A stretch of 64,000 nt of DNA from Allomuricauda sp. M10 (GTDB lineage: Bacteria; Bacteroidota; Bacteroidia; Flavobacteriales; Flavobacteriaceae), in contig NZ_JAJGBN010000003.1 of the NCBI RefSeq assembly GCF_020782875.1, forward strand, positions 1 through 64,000. Direction: 5' to 3'. How positions within the stretch are numbered: position 1 is the first letter of the stretch; every line of letters starts with the position of its first letter. Positions 17,398-25,124 of the stretch are shown here, one piece after another. Under the pieces are notes generated by a model. It worked only from the letters and a program-made list of their open reading frames with translations, made no database searches and was not told the DNA's origin. A program made the translations under genes and the position numbers.

Positions 17398-18663
17398 ATG
17401 AGTCCATTAAAAAAAATATTCTCAATTAAGAAAAATCCAGAACCCGAAGTAGTACAAGACAAGGAGGAAGATGTCAAAAAAATAAAGCTCACCTTTTTTG
17501 AAAGCGGCTATGGCTCATCCAAACAGGCCGAGGGCAACCATATGGTCTTTAAAGCCTGTTTACAGGATGTATATATGGACTACAAAGGAAGGTGCAGAGA
17601 AGATGAAAGACTTCAAAAGTCCCTAAAGGAACCCTATGTTCAAGAAAGGAGCAAGTATGAAATAGAATTGAAGAAACGGAAGACGGCCAAGGTAATTTTG
17701 GAAGAGACCATTGGTAAGTTGGAAGAGAAAATACAACAGTTCAAATCTGAGATTGCCGATGTAAAGCACAATCCCGAAAAATATGTGGAGGATGTGGACA
17801 AAAAACCCAAAGCACAGTTCTATCTAGGGTTGATTGTTTTGATCCCGATTACCTTCTATTTGTTGGTTTTCTATATCTCGGCTTCCTACTCGGCCTTTTT
17901 TAAAACCTTTGATCCGGACGATGAATTAGCTGCTGCAATATTTGATGCCAATGCCCTTTCAAAAGCAATTGCGGATGGATGGTTGGAGGGTGTTTTCGTA
18001 GCGACCATACCATTTGCCTTCATGGGATTGGGGTATTTGATCCACATGTTCCAAAAGCACAAGAATTGGCTGTCCTATGTAAAGATAGGAACCTTATTCG
18101 TGGTCACTTTTATATTCGATTCCATTCTAGCTTATCAAATCGAAAAGAAGATTTATGATATTGAAAAGACGTTGACTTCCCCACCATTTGATATAAAGAT
18201 AGCTTTTACAAAAGCTGAGTTTTGGGGTATCATCTTTGCTGGTTTCGTGGTCTATATCATTTGGGGGTTGGTGTTCGATTTTATCATGAAAGAGTACGAT
18301 AATTTCGATAAGATAAAATCCTTTATCCGATCTAGAAGGGAAGATATTGAGAACGCCCAGCAGGAAATCAACAAGCTGATAGCAAAGATCAATCCCATTA
18401 AAGAGGAGATTTCCGGGATAGAAGGAAAAATTAATGATTTGCAAAGGACCATAGACGGGTTCATATTTTCCAACAAACAGTATCTCACCTATCATGCCGA
18501 GTATGTAAAAGGTTGGTTTTTGGCCATAGCGGACAATTTTGATTCCCTAAAGAGAAGGGACGAGTTATTGGCCAATTGCAGGGAAGAAGAAAGGAAACAT
18601 CTGGAAGAGCATGAAATTGCCGATGAAAGCTATGAAGGAAGGCTGTACAAACTTATAAACTGA
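17398..18663 (+). CDS. Coiled-coil multi-pass membrane protein of unknown function
   Basis: The 421-residue protein has an N-terminal charged region and coiled coil (about 80-130) and a first transmembrane helix (about 143-163). Three more helices lie at about 200-216, 228-243 and 290-308. A second long coiled coil (about 315-360) and a basic C-terminal segment follow. I recognise no named family. It starts 1 nt after the TerB-like stop and ends 4 nt before the VWA-like lipoprotein gene. The three clearly form one operon and probably one envelope complex. A scaffold or stress-sensing role is inferred. Confidence 0.75.
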   Translation: MSPLKKIFSIKKNPEPEVVQDKEEDVKKIKLTFFESGYGSSKQAEGNHMVFKACLQDVYMDYKGRCREDERLQKSLKEPYVQERSKYEIELKKRKTAKVILEETIGKLEEKIQQFKSEIADVKHNPEKYVEDVDKKPKAQFYLGLIVLIPITFYLLVFYISASYSAFFKTFDPDDELAAAIFDANALSKAIADGWLEGVFVATIPFAFMGLGYLIHMFQKHKNWLSYVKIGTLFVVTFIFDSILAYQIEKKIYDIEKTLTSPPFDIKIAFTKAEFWGIIFAGFVVYIIWGLVFDFIMKEYDNFDKIKSFIRSRREDIENAQQEINKLIAKINPIKEEISGIEGKINDLQRTIDGFIFSNKQYLTYHAEYVKGWFLAIADNFDSLKRRDELLANCREEERKHLEEHEIADESYEGRLYKLIN

Positions 18664-18667
18664 TCTT

Positions 18668-19582
18668 ATGAAGAACATAATTAGAACTGTCTTGTTATCT
18701 ATGATGATTTTCAATTTGCAATCCTGTAAACAAGATCCAAAAGCTGAGGTAGTGGAAGAAGAAACAATACCTGTTCCTGTCATCAAAACTTCTTCAAACG
18801 ACAATCTGAACATTAGTATTTTGATCGATCTATCCGATAGGATAAACCCAAAAAAATACCCTTCACCTGCCATGGAATTTTATTTGAGGGATATTGGTTA
18901 TCTGGAATCGGTGGCCAAAAGCTTTGAGTGGCATGTGTTGAACAAAAAGGTCATTAAAATTAACGACAAGATTCAGGTTTTTATAGATCCCGAACCATCT
19001 GACCAATCCCTTAATAGAAAAATTGGCCAGCTCAAGACCCATTTTACTAGGCAAAATGTAAACAAGGACAGTATTTTAAAAGTTCCAGAGAAATATGGAA
19101 ACATTTCAAGGCTTATTTATAACTCGGCCATAGAGGACAATCATTATGTGGGGTCCAACATTTGGGGCTTTTTTAAAAATAAGGTGGATGATTATTGCAT
19201 TGATGAAGGGTATAGAAACATATTGGTGATTTTAACCGATGGGTACATCTACCATAAAGATGCAAAGATGGAACAAGGTAACCGGACAAGTTATATAATC
19301 CCTCAATCTATTAAGATGAACGGTTTAAACAAGTCAGATTGGCAAAAGCGAATGGATGAAAAGGATTTCGGATTCATTGTACCTGAAAAAGATTTATCTA
19401 ACCTGGAAGTGCTGGTATTGGGAATCAATCCGGTTAAGGGCAGTCCCTACGAAGAAGATGTTATTAGGACTTATTGGAGAAAGTGGTTTGATGAAATGAA
19501 GGTAAAGAACTATGAGGTCAAACAAGCCGACTTACCAACGCACATGGACAAGATTATTCAGGATTTCATCTTAAAAAAGTAG
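18668..19582 (+). CDS. VWA-like lipoprotein
   Basis: The 304-residue protein has a lipoprotein signal peptide with Cys about 20 (MMIFNLQSC). Its core resembles a von Willebrand A fold. ISILIDLSDRI gives a D-x-S MIDAS-like start, and NILVILTDGYIY matches the second conserved strand ending in T-D-G. It is in an operon with the TerB-like and coiled-coil membrane proteins, as TerB/VWA pairs are in tellurite-resistance-type modules. The ligand is unknown. Confidence 0.75.
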   Translation: MKNIIRTVLLSMMIFNLQSCKQDPKAEVVEEETIPVPVIKTSSNDNLNISILIDLSDRINPKKYPSPAMEFYLRDIGYLESVAKSFEWHVLNKKVIKINDKIQVFIDPEPSDQSLNRKIGQLKTHFTRQNVNKDSILKVPEKYGNISRLIYNSAIEDNHYVGSNIWGFFKNKVDDYCIDEGYRNILVILTDGYIYHKDAKMEQGNRTSYIIPQSIKMNGLNKSDWQKRMDEKDFGFIVPEKDLSNLEVLVLGINPVKGSPYEEDVIRTYWRKWFDEMKVKNYEVKQADLPTHMDKIIQDFILKK

Positions 19583-19583
19583 C

Positions 19584-19847
19584 ATGTCCTTCAGATTTAA
19601 TAAACGTGTCAATTTAGGCAAAGGTTTTGGCGTCCATATCAGTAAGTCTGGAATTACACCCGGCGTTCGTGGAAAGCGGGGCAGCCTAAGCTCAAAAGGA
19701 TATTCCATTAGGACCGGGATCCCAGGTCTGACCTATCGTAAAACCTTTTCAAAATCAAAAAATAGCGGGTGTTTGGTGGTTTTACTATTTATGTTGGCAA
19801 TGGTAGGCATAATCTCATGTTCATCCATGCTATCAAACAAAGCTTGA
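19584..19847 (+). CDS. DUF4236 protein with C-terminal membrane segment
   Basis: The 87-residue protein has the DUF4236 pattern FRFNKRVNLGKGFGVHISKSG, then GVRGKRGSLSSKGYSIRTGIPGLTYR-like beta-hairpins in residues 1-53. A hydrophobic C-terminal helix (about 64-80) follows. DUF4236 is a small domain of unknown function often fused to membrane segments. It starts 1 nt after the VWA-like stop and is probably the last gene of that operon. Confidence 0.85.
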   Translation: MSFRFNKRVNLGKGFGVHISKSGITPGVRGKRGSLSSKGYSIRTGIPGLTYRKTFSKSKNSGCLVVLLFMLAMVGIISCSSMLSNKA

Positions 19848-19889
19848 TTGATTTTTAAATTGTAAGGGAGGTGTGGTTGCAATTAAAAT

Positions 19890-21338
19890 GTGGGGTATTA
19901 TCGGGAAGCCATGAAACAGTTTTTTAGATATTGGTTCTTGGATGAGGAAAATCCAAAAAAATACCTGTTGGATGTCTTTATTGCATTAATGATCCTGCTT
20001 TCCATTGTATTGATCTTTTTTCAAAATGAACAGCGGTACCTTTCCAAAGGTTTGGAATATGTGGACAAGATTGTGCTCTTGTTCTTTATTGTTGAGTATG
20101 GCATCCGGTTCTATATTTGCTCGGATTTTAGGAATGATTACCGCACCAAAGGCCTGTTTTTTGCATTAAGGCAAAAACTTTTCTGGATGGCCAGACCAAC
20201 ATCCATGATCGATCTATTGGCCATTTTGCCGTCGTTGGGATTTTTCAGGGCTTTCCGCCTTCTACGTCTTTTACGTTTCCTAAGATTGTTCCGGTTGGTA
20301 AGGGCCTTCAAAATATTTCGCGAAATAGACAAACTCCATATCATTCTCCAAGGTATGAGGGAGCACAACCGGATGTTCTATATCTTTTTTTCGGTAACGC
20401 TCTTTATTCTATTGGTGTTGAGTTTTGGCTTGTATAGCGTGGAACACAATCAGAACAACGAAGCGTTTTACAGTTTTACCGACTCCTTTTGGTACTCCCT
20501 TAAATTGATCGAATTGGCAGATACTACTCCCAAGACAATCTTTGGCAAGCTTTTGTCCATTCTCTTACTGATTTTCAACATGGCCATTTTTGGCTTTTTT
20601 ATCTCGATTATCCTCAATAAAATCACTTTGGTCATGAATGCCATCACTTCAGGGAAAATATCCCGACTGAACATCAAGAACCACATTGTAATATGTGGTT
20701 ACACCAAATCCGCGGAAAAGGTTATACAAGACTTGCTTAGGGACAAAAGGTATTGCAATAAGATTGTCCTCATTACTCAAAAAACCATCGCAGATAAGGA
20801 TGGGCTCATCTACGTAAATGCAGACTATACGGATTACAATACTTTGAAATTGGTACAAATAAAGCAGGCCAAATTTGCCGTTGTCTTTGCGGAATTCAAT
20901 GAGCATGATACCATTCGGGACGTAGACCTGAGAACAGTAATGACCGTTTTTCATATTGAAAAGGAGGCCCCGGAGACCCATACCATTGCCGAAATAAATG
21001 ATGAGGTCAACGCAGAGATTATTAAGGACAAGATTATGGGTGATGAAATCCTGTTCAAGGAGTTGATCGATGCCAAAATCATTTCAACCTGCATAGGCCA
21101 TCCGAATGTATCCAATTTGTTCTATCAACTCTTTGGAGAGGGTGGGGAGCGGGTAAAAAGTTTAAAACCTACCGAATTAGGACTTCCTGTTCCTGCAATG
21201 ATCAAGGATATAAAGCTGTTTTTGTTGGAAAAAAATGAAACTCTTTTAGGAGTCATTGACCATCAAAATGAATCGGTACTATCTCCAAAAAATGATATGT
21301 TGGTGGATGATAATTATCGGTTGGTCTATTTATCTTAG
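19890..21338 (+). CDS. Voltage-sensor ion channel-like protein with RCK (TrkA-N) domain and non-canonical pore
   Basis: The 482-residue protein has a six-helix channel plan. S4 (about 119-144) carries Arg at every third position (120, 123, 126, 129, 132, 135, 138). The pore helix is DSFWYSLKL and S6 about 219-241. A cytosolic TrkA-N/RCK domain begins HIVICGYTKSAE (about 265). The K+ filter TVGYG is absent: the equivalent position reads IELADTTP (about 207-214). Selectivity for K+ is therefore doubtful. The start may be ATG 19911 rather than GTG 19890. It follows the DUF4236 gene after a 42-nt gap and converges with the exonuclease-fold gene. Confidence 0.85.
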   Translation: MGYYREAMKQFFRYWFLDEENPKKYLLDVFIALMILLSIVLIFFQNEQRYLSKGLEYVDKIVLLFFIVEYGIRFYICSDFRNDYRTKGLFFALRQKLFWMARPTSMIDLLAILPSLGFFRAFRLLRLLRFLRLFRLVRAFKIFREIDKLHIILQGMREHNRMFYIFFSVTLFILLVLSFGLYSVEHNQNNEAFYSFTDSFWYSLKLIELADTTPKTIFGKLLSILLLIFNMAIFGFFISIILNKITLVMNAITSGKISRLNIKNHIVICGYTKSAEKVIQDLLRDKRYCNKIVLITQKTIADKDGLIYVNADYTDYNTLKLVQIKQAKFAVVFAEFNEHDTIRDVDLRTVMTVFHIEKEAPETHTIAEINDEVNAEIIKDKIMGDEILFKELIDAKIISTCIGHPNVSNLFYQLFGEGGERVKSLKPTELGLPVPAMIKDIKLFLLEKNETLLGVIDHQNESVLSPKNDMLVDDNYRLVYLS

Positions 21339-21345
21339 GAAAGCT

Positions 21346-22158
21346 TTATTTCAACCTAAACCTCAAAAACACCGGCAAATGGTCTGATAATTTCCGCGCA
21401 TTTTCGAGTTCTTCACAAAAGCGTACAAAGTCGATGATGCTTCCTTCCACTTTGTGGATATCCTTGGAATAAAAAATATTGTCGATGGCATAGTTGAGAT
21501 AATCGGTTCGTTCGCAAGTCCATTTTAGAGTCGTCTTTTGGTTGGTAATGGCCGTTCGGTACCCTGATTTTTTCAAGGCGTTGAAAACCGGCATTTTTTC
21601 ATCCACATTAAAATCCCCGGCAATCAGTACTGGAGTTTTTAGGTAATCCAAGACATATTTGGAAAGGGCCTTGATCTCGCTTTCCGGATCTTTGTTGTAG
21701 GGCCTGGAATGATAATCGACTACCGTGAACTGCTTCCCTTCTATATAAAAATGCAGCAAAAAGGGTTCCCTGTCAATTTGGGAATCCAGTTCAGAAATGA
21801 GCCAACCCCTGTTCTTGATCTTGATGCGATGGGTCTTCCAAACGATGGCATACCGTTCCGTGGCATATTTGGGACTGTGGGTGGGATCACTGATCACATA
21901 GTCCCATTTAGCGCCTTTTCGGTTGAGGATGTCCGTAAGTTTAGCCACGGCTTGGGCACCTCCAAATCCGGCCACCACCTCTTGTATCGCCAAAATATCA
22001 GCATCCCTTACAATTTCCGCAATGGTATTCAATTCCTCGCTGTTCTTGGTCTTGCCAAAGTCCTTGATGTTCCAGGAAACCAATTTGATTTCAGTTTGTT
22101 GGGCAAATGCAAGAAAATGCAAAAAGAGTAGAATGGATAGCGCTATTCTTTTGAGCAT
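21346..22158 (-). CDS. Secreted endonuclease/exonuclease/phosphatase-fold protein (DNase I-like)
   Basis: The 270-residue protein has a signal peptide (MLKRIALSILLFLHFLAFAQ) followed by a full EEP domain. Visible motifs are VSWNIKDFG, AIQEV (catalytic Glu), VDYHSRP, LIAGDFNVDE and LSDHLPVFLRF (Asp-His). Such proteins cut DNA or remove phosphates; the fold alone does not say which. Dyad promoter D is immediately upstream on its strand, linking it to the same regulon as the genes to its left. Before island insertion its neighbour would have been the tRNA-Asp gene. Confidence 0.9.
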   Translation of the reverse strand: MLKRIALSILLFLHFLAFAQQTEIKLVSWNIKDFGKTKNSEELNTIAEIVRDADILAIQEVVAGFGGAQAVAKLTDILNRKGAKWDYVISDPTHSPKYATERYAIVWKTHRIKIKNRGWLISELDSQIDREPFLLHFYIEGKQFTVVDYHSRPYNKDPESEIKALSKYVLDYLKTPVLIAGDFNVDEKMPVFNALKKSGYRTAITNQKTTLKWTCERTDYLNYAIDNIFYSKDIHKVEGSIIDFVRFCEELENARKLSDHLPVFLRFRLK

Positions 22159-22180
22159 GGGGTTGATTTTGATTGGTTCT

Positions 22181-22225
22181 CTAAATTAGATCAAAATCTT
22201 CCAAACAGTTTACAGATTTCCGTAA
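22181..22225 (-). promoter_or_regulatory. Dyad promoter copy D, before the EEP nuclease gene
   Basis: Minus strand: TTACGGAAATCTGTAA (22225-22210), 21 nt, TAATTTAG (22188-22181). The box differs from TAnnTTTG at one position, the same position as in copy A. The predicted start lies about 17 nt before the ATG at 22158. Confidence 0.65.
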
Positions 22226-22250
22226 GAAATAAGGTGTGGATATAAAACAC

Positions 22251-22276
22251 AAAAGCCCCGATTTCTCGGAGCTTTT
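22251..22276 (-). terminator. Terminator left of the att site
   Basis: AAAAGCCCCGA and TCGGAGCTTTTT form a stem with a TTTC loop. On the minus strand it lies just after the partial tRNA-Asp 3' end, so it was probably the original tRNA-Asp terminator before the island inserted. Confidence 0.65.
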
Positions 22277-22277
22277 T

Positions 22278-22322
22278 GCGGTCTGGACGGGACTCGAACC
22301 CGCGACCCCCTGCGTGACAGGC
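22278..22322 (-). repeat. Left attachment site, partial tRNA-Asp 3' end
   Basis: Forty-five bases identical to 41202-41246. On the minus strand they read from inside the anticodon stem through the T-arm and acceptor 3' strand. The sequence diverges beyond position 22322, where the intact tRNA continues with its 5' half. Confidence 0.9.
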
Positions 22323-22418
22323 GGTTTTTTACTGTTTTTGTGAAAATTCAAAAACATATAAAATATTGAAAATCAATAATATAATTAATTTTCGATTCAA
22401 TTGAAATCATTTGAAAAC

Positions 22419-22444
22419 AACAAAAACTATGCACAAAGTATGCA
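22419..22444 (+). repeat. Probable integrase arm site, left
   Basis: A 26-bp sequence found again in the same orientation at 41126-41151. It contains two copies of ATGCAC(AA) 12 bp apart. It lies between the att core and the integrase start, where arm-type sites normally lie. Confidence 0.6.
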
Positions 22445-22482
22445 CAATTTTCGTATCTTAAAGTTCATTTCAAAGGAAAAAA

Positions 22483-23736
22483 ATGGCACTTATCAGATTG
22501 GCTTTGGACACTAGAAAGAATGTAAGGAATAAAGATGGCTTATATCCCATTGTTTTTCGAATTTTTCATAAAAAGCAGAGTCTTATCCGTTCAGGTTATT
22601 ATACCTCTATTGAAGGTTGGGATACCAAAAATTTAAGATTTAAAAAATCAGCAACTGCCAATAGGGAAATAGATTGTGAAGAAATTGCCCAAGAATTGGT
22701 AGAAAGGATTTTCAGAGCAAAGGAATTGGTCAAAGAACTTGGCAACAGTATTGATAGATTGGATGTCCAAGAACTGATAAAGTTGATTAAGGAAAAATGG
22801 GACAGTGAATTTGATTCTGAGGTTAGGAAGAAAGTGGATAACCAAATTTCAATTTCGAGCTGGGGAGAGATATTGATTATGCGAAAGCAAAATTCCGACA
22901 GTCCAGGGACCGCAAAGTGGTATCAAGATGGGATTGAGGCTTTGAAAAAATTCAATAACGGAGAAGATGTAATGCTATATGACATTACTATTTCCTTTTT
23001 AAAAGATTTTGAAGCATATCATCTTGGCAAGGGAAATGGTAAAAACACCATCAGTATTTATTTGAGGGCAGTTAGGGCTATTTATAATAGTGCTATTGAT
23101 GAAGATCAATTCAAACCGATTAAGAATACTTTTGAACATTACAAAATACCATCTAGTTCAAGGACCAAGAAAAGGACAGTTGGCAAAGATAAATTGGATA
23201 ATATCAAAGAATTGGATTATAAAATGGGATCTCCGCTCTGGCATACCAAGAATTATGCTTTGGTCATGTTTTATTGTAGAGGCATGAACTTTATCGATTT
23301 GGTGAAAACAAAGGTAGGGGACATAAACAATGGTCGGTTATATTATGGAAGAAGCAAGACAGGAAATCCCTTTTCCGTCAAGATTACGGAAGGATTACAG
23401 GATATTCTGGATTACTATTTGAAAGATAAGGAACCATCAGATTTTTTGTTCCCAACCAATTATGACGGAAGTTCTAAACATTACCAAAAGTACAAGTCCC
23501 AGAGAAGGAGAATGAATGAACGTCTCAAGGTCATTGCAAGGGATGCTGGAATTGAAGGTGATTTTACCACCTATTACATACGTCATTCATGGGCCACAAT
23601 CGCCAAATATATGGGGATACCAACTGAAATTATTAGTGAGGGTCTTGGACACTCATCAATAAGGACTACTGAAATCTATCTCAAGGATTTTGAAGATAAG
23701 GTTCTGGATGAGGCAAATGAAATGATTGTCTCTTGA
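22483..23736 (+). CDS. Tyrosine recombinase (island integrase)
   Basis: The 417-residue integrase is of the Bacteroidota type. It has an N-terminal arm-binding domain (ALIRLALDTRKNVRNKDGLY), a SAM-like core-binding domain (about 120-215) and a C-terminal catalytic domain. Active-site residues are visible: Arg in FYCRGMNFIDL, Lys in GRSKTGNPF, Arg-His in YYIRHSWATIA, His in LGHSSIRTTEIYL and the final Tyr in that motif. It reads away from the left att site and should catalyse integration at, and excision from, tRNA-Asp. No frameshift is seen, so the enzyme looks active. Confidence 0.95.
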   Translation: MALIRLALDTRKNVRNKDGLYPIVFRIFHKKQSLIRSGYYTSIEGWDTKNLRFKKSATANREIDCEEIAQELVERIFRAKELVKELGNSIDRLDVQELIKLIKEKWDSEFDSEVRKKVDNQISISSWGEILIMRKQNSDSPGTAKWYQDGIEALKKFNNGEDVMLYDITISFLKDFEAYHLGKGNGKNTISIYLRAVRAIYNSAIDEDQFKPIKNTFEHYKIPSSSRTKKRTVGKDKLDNIKELDYKMGSPLWHTKNYALVMFYCRGMNFIDLVKTKVGDINNGRLYYGRSKTGNPFSVKITEGLQDILDYYLKDKEPSDFLFPTNYDGSSKHYQKYKSQRRRMNERLKVIARDAGIEGDFTTYYIRHSWATIAKYMGIPTEIISEGLGHSSIRTTEIYLKDFEDKVLDEANEMIVS

Positions 23737-23896
23737 ACATAGTATTTGATAACAAATTGCTTCACATTTTTCATTAGTGGTACTTGAAAATGTTTACTTT
23801 ACTGTGTGAAAATATATAAAATCTGTTTTCTCACCATGATAGAATATGGCATAATATATGATGCTTTTAATTTGCTTGAACAAAAAAACCTTTAAA

Positions 23897-24517
23897 ATGA
23901 AACAGCTTACCTACCTTTTACTATTGTTTTTTGTCTTGTCTTGTAAGACACCCAAATACACATACTTTTTTGATACGGGTAAGTACTTGGATTTTAGTAA
24001 GGGAACTTGGATTTTAAATAGGTCAAAATCTAATTCTGAGATTTTTGATGCTGAACTTTATACAACTGCAAGGAAACATTTTAAGGAAATTCTGGGAGAC
24101 TCACTGTTGGAAATCAATGATTTAAGAATGAATAGATTAATACCTCCTAAGATTGCATTTGATTTATCAAAAGAAGAAATGATGGCCTTAAGGGAGTCAA
24201 CAGATAGTGATTATTTAATAAATGTAAAGGGAAATATAATTGGCGATGGGGCAGGTACCATATCAGTTCCGTCCAATGATCCTAGTTATTATGCAAGTAA
24301 TGAGGCTTCTGTTTCAATTCTGATTTATGATTTGAACAATGGGGTACTTATTTCATCTTCCCAGGTCAATGGAAAAGTAGTCGATCAAGGTTCTCATTTT
24401 GACAATAGAAATAGAGTCCCAAGTATTTCTACGAGTTCTCATACCGCAATGCTTGTGGGAGCAAGAAAATTAATTGAAAAATATAAGAAGAATAGCATAA
24501 ATAAGAGGGGCTCTTAA
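23897..24517 (+). CDS. Island lipoprotein of unknown function
   Basis: The 206-residue protein has a lipoprotein signal peptide from ATG 23897 (MKQLTYLLLLFFVLSC, Cys about 16). It then has a mixed domain with LINVKGNIIGDG and SVSILIYDLNNGVLISSSQVNG strands. The pattern resembles lipoproteins with a GNA1162/TolB-like fold, but I do not assign it. The in-frame start at 23858 would put 13 odd residues before the signal peptide. The stop lies in the loop of a terminator hairpin. The 23737-23896 spacer shows nothing recognisable. Confidence 0.75.
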   Translation: MKQLTYLLLLFFVLSCKTPKYTYFFDTGKYLDFSKGTWILNRSKSNSEIFDAELYTTARKHFKEILGDSLLEINDLRMNRLIPPKIAFDLSKEEMMALRESTDSDYLINVKGNIIGDGAGTISVPSNDPSYYASNEASVSILIYDLNNGVLISSSQVNGKVVDQGSHFDNRNRVPSISTSSHTAMLVGARKLIEKYKKNSINKRGS

Positions 24518-24535
24518 CGAAGGCCCCTCTCATTC
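24504..24535 (+). terminator. Terminator between convergent genes
   Basis: AGAGGGGC (24504-24511) pairs with GCCCCTCT (24523-24530), followed by a T-rich tail (CATTCATTTTC). It overlaps the stop of the plus-strand lipoprotein gene and can also serve the convergent minus-strand operon. Confidence 0.65.
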
Positions 24536-24539
24536 ATTT

Positions 24540-25106
24540 TCATTTATTATAGGATAAGTTTAATCCAATATTTATCTGAATCATAATAGGAAAAAACCCA
24601 GAATTACCGACTGTGTCAGTGTAGTATTGGGGGCCAATGTCAAAAAGAAAATGTAATTTACTATTTGACCTTTGCAATCCCCAAGTAGGCCCTATTGCAA
24701 AATCCACATTATCCGTTCTGGTGACATTTTCGGCTATGGAGCCGAATCTTGAAATTCCTCTTAAAGAAAAGTAATTTCCAGAGTTGTAACCAATGTACTT
24801 ACCGCTTGCTGCACGTTTGGTTCTATTATAGAACCATTTATGTTGAATATCTAAAAAAGGACTGATGATATAAGCGAAGCCGTTGGCCCCTTGAACTTCC
24901 AGTTCTCTATAAGAACCACTATACCCTATACCTCCGGCAGCAGACAATACAGAAAAACCTCCAATTTTTAGCTCATATTCAAGTGCTGGATTTATGAAGT
25001 TCACCCTGAAAATATTTCCTACGCCCAAATCATCGTCGTCCTGTGCCAAAATAGAACTAACTGACAACACAAGCACAAATATTGAAGCAAAAAATTGACG
25101 TCTCAT
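24540..25106 (-). CDS. Outer-membrane beta-barrel-like protein
   Basis: The 188-residue protein has a signal peptide (MRRQFFASIFVLVLSVSSILAQ) followed by an acidic patch. Alternating strand patterns fill the rest, ending in IMIQINIGLNLSYNK with an aromatic-plus-polar terminus, as in small porin-like proteins. It is the last gene of a minus-strand group with two lipoproteins (25125-26702 and 26716-27705), 18 nt after the first of these. Its role with the RiPP cluster is unknown; immunity or export at the outer membrane are possibilities. Confidence 0.75.
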   Translation of the reverse strand: MRRQFFASIFVLVLSVSSILAQDDDDLGVGNIFRVNFINPALEYELKIGGFSVLSAAGGIGYSGSYRELEVQGANGFAYIISPFLDIQHKWFYNRTKRAASGKYIGYNSGNYFSLRGISRFGSIAENVTRTDNVDFAIGPTWGLQRSNSKLHFLFDIGPQYYTDTVGNSGFFPIMIQINIGLNLSYNK

Positions 25107-25124
25107 TTTACAAATCTATTAAAG

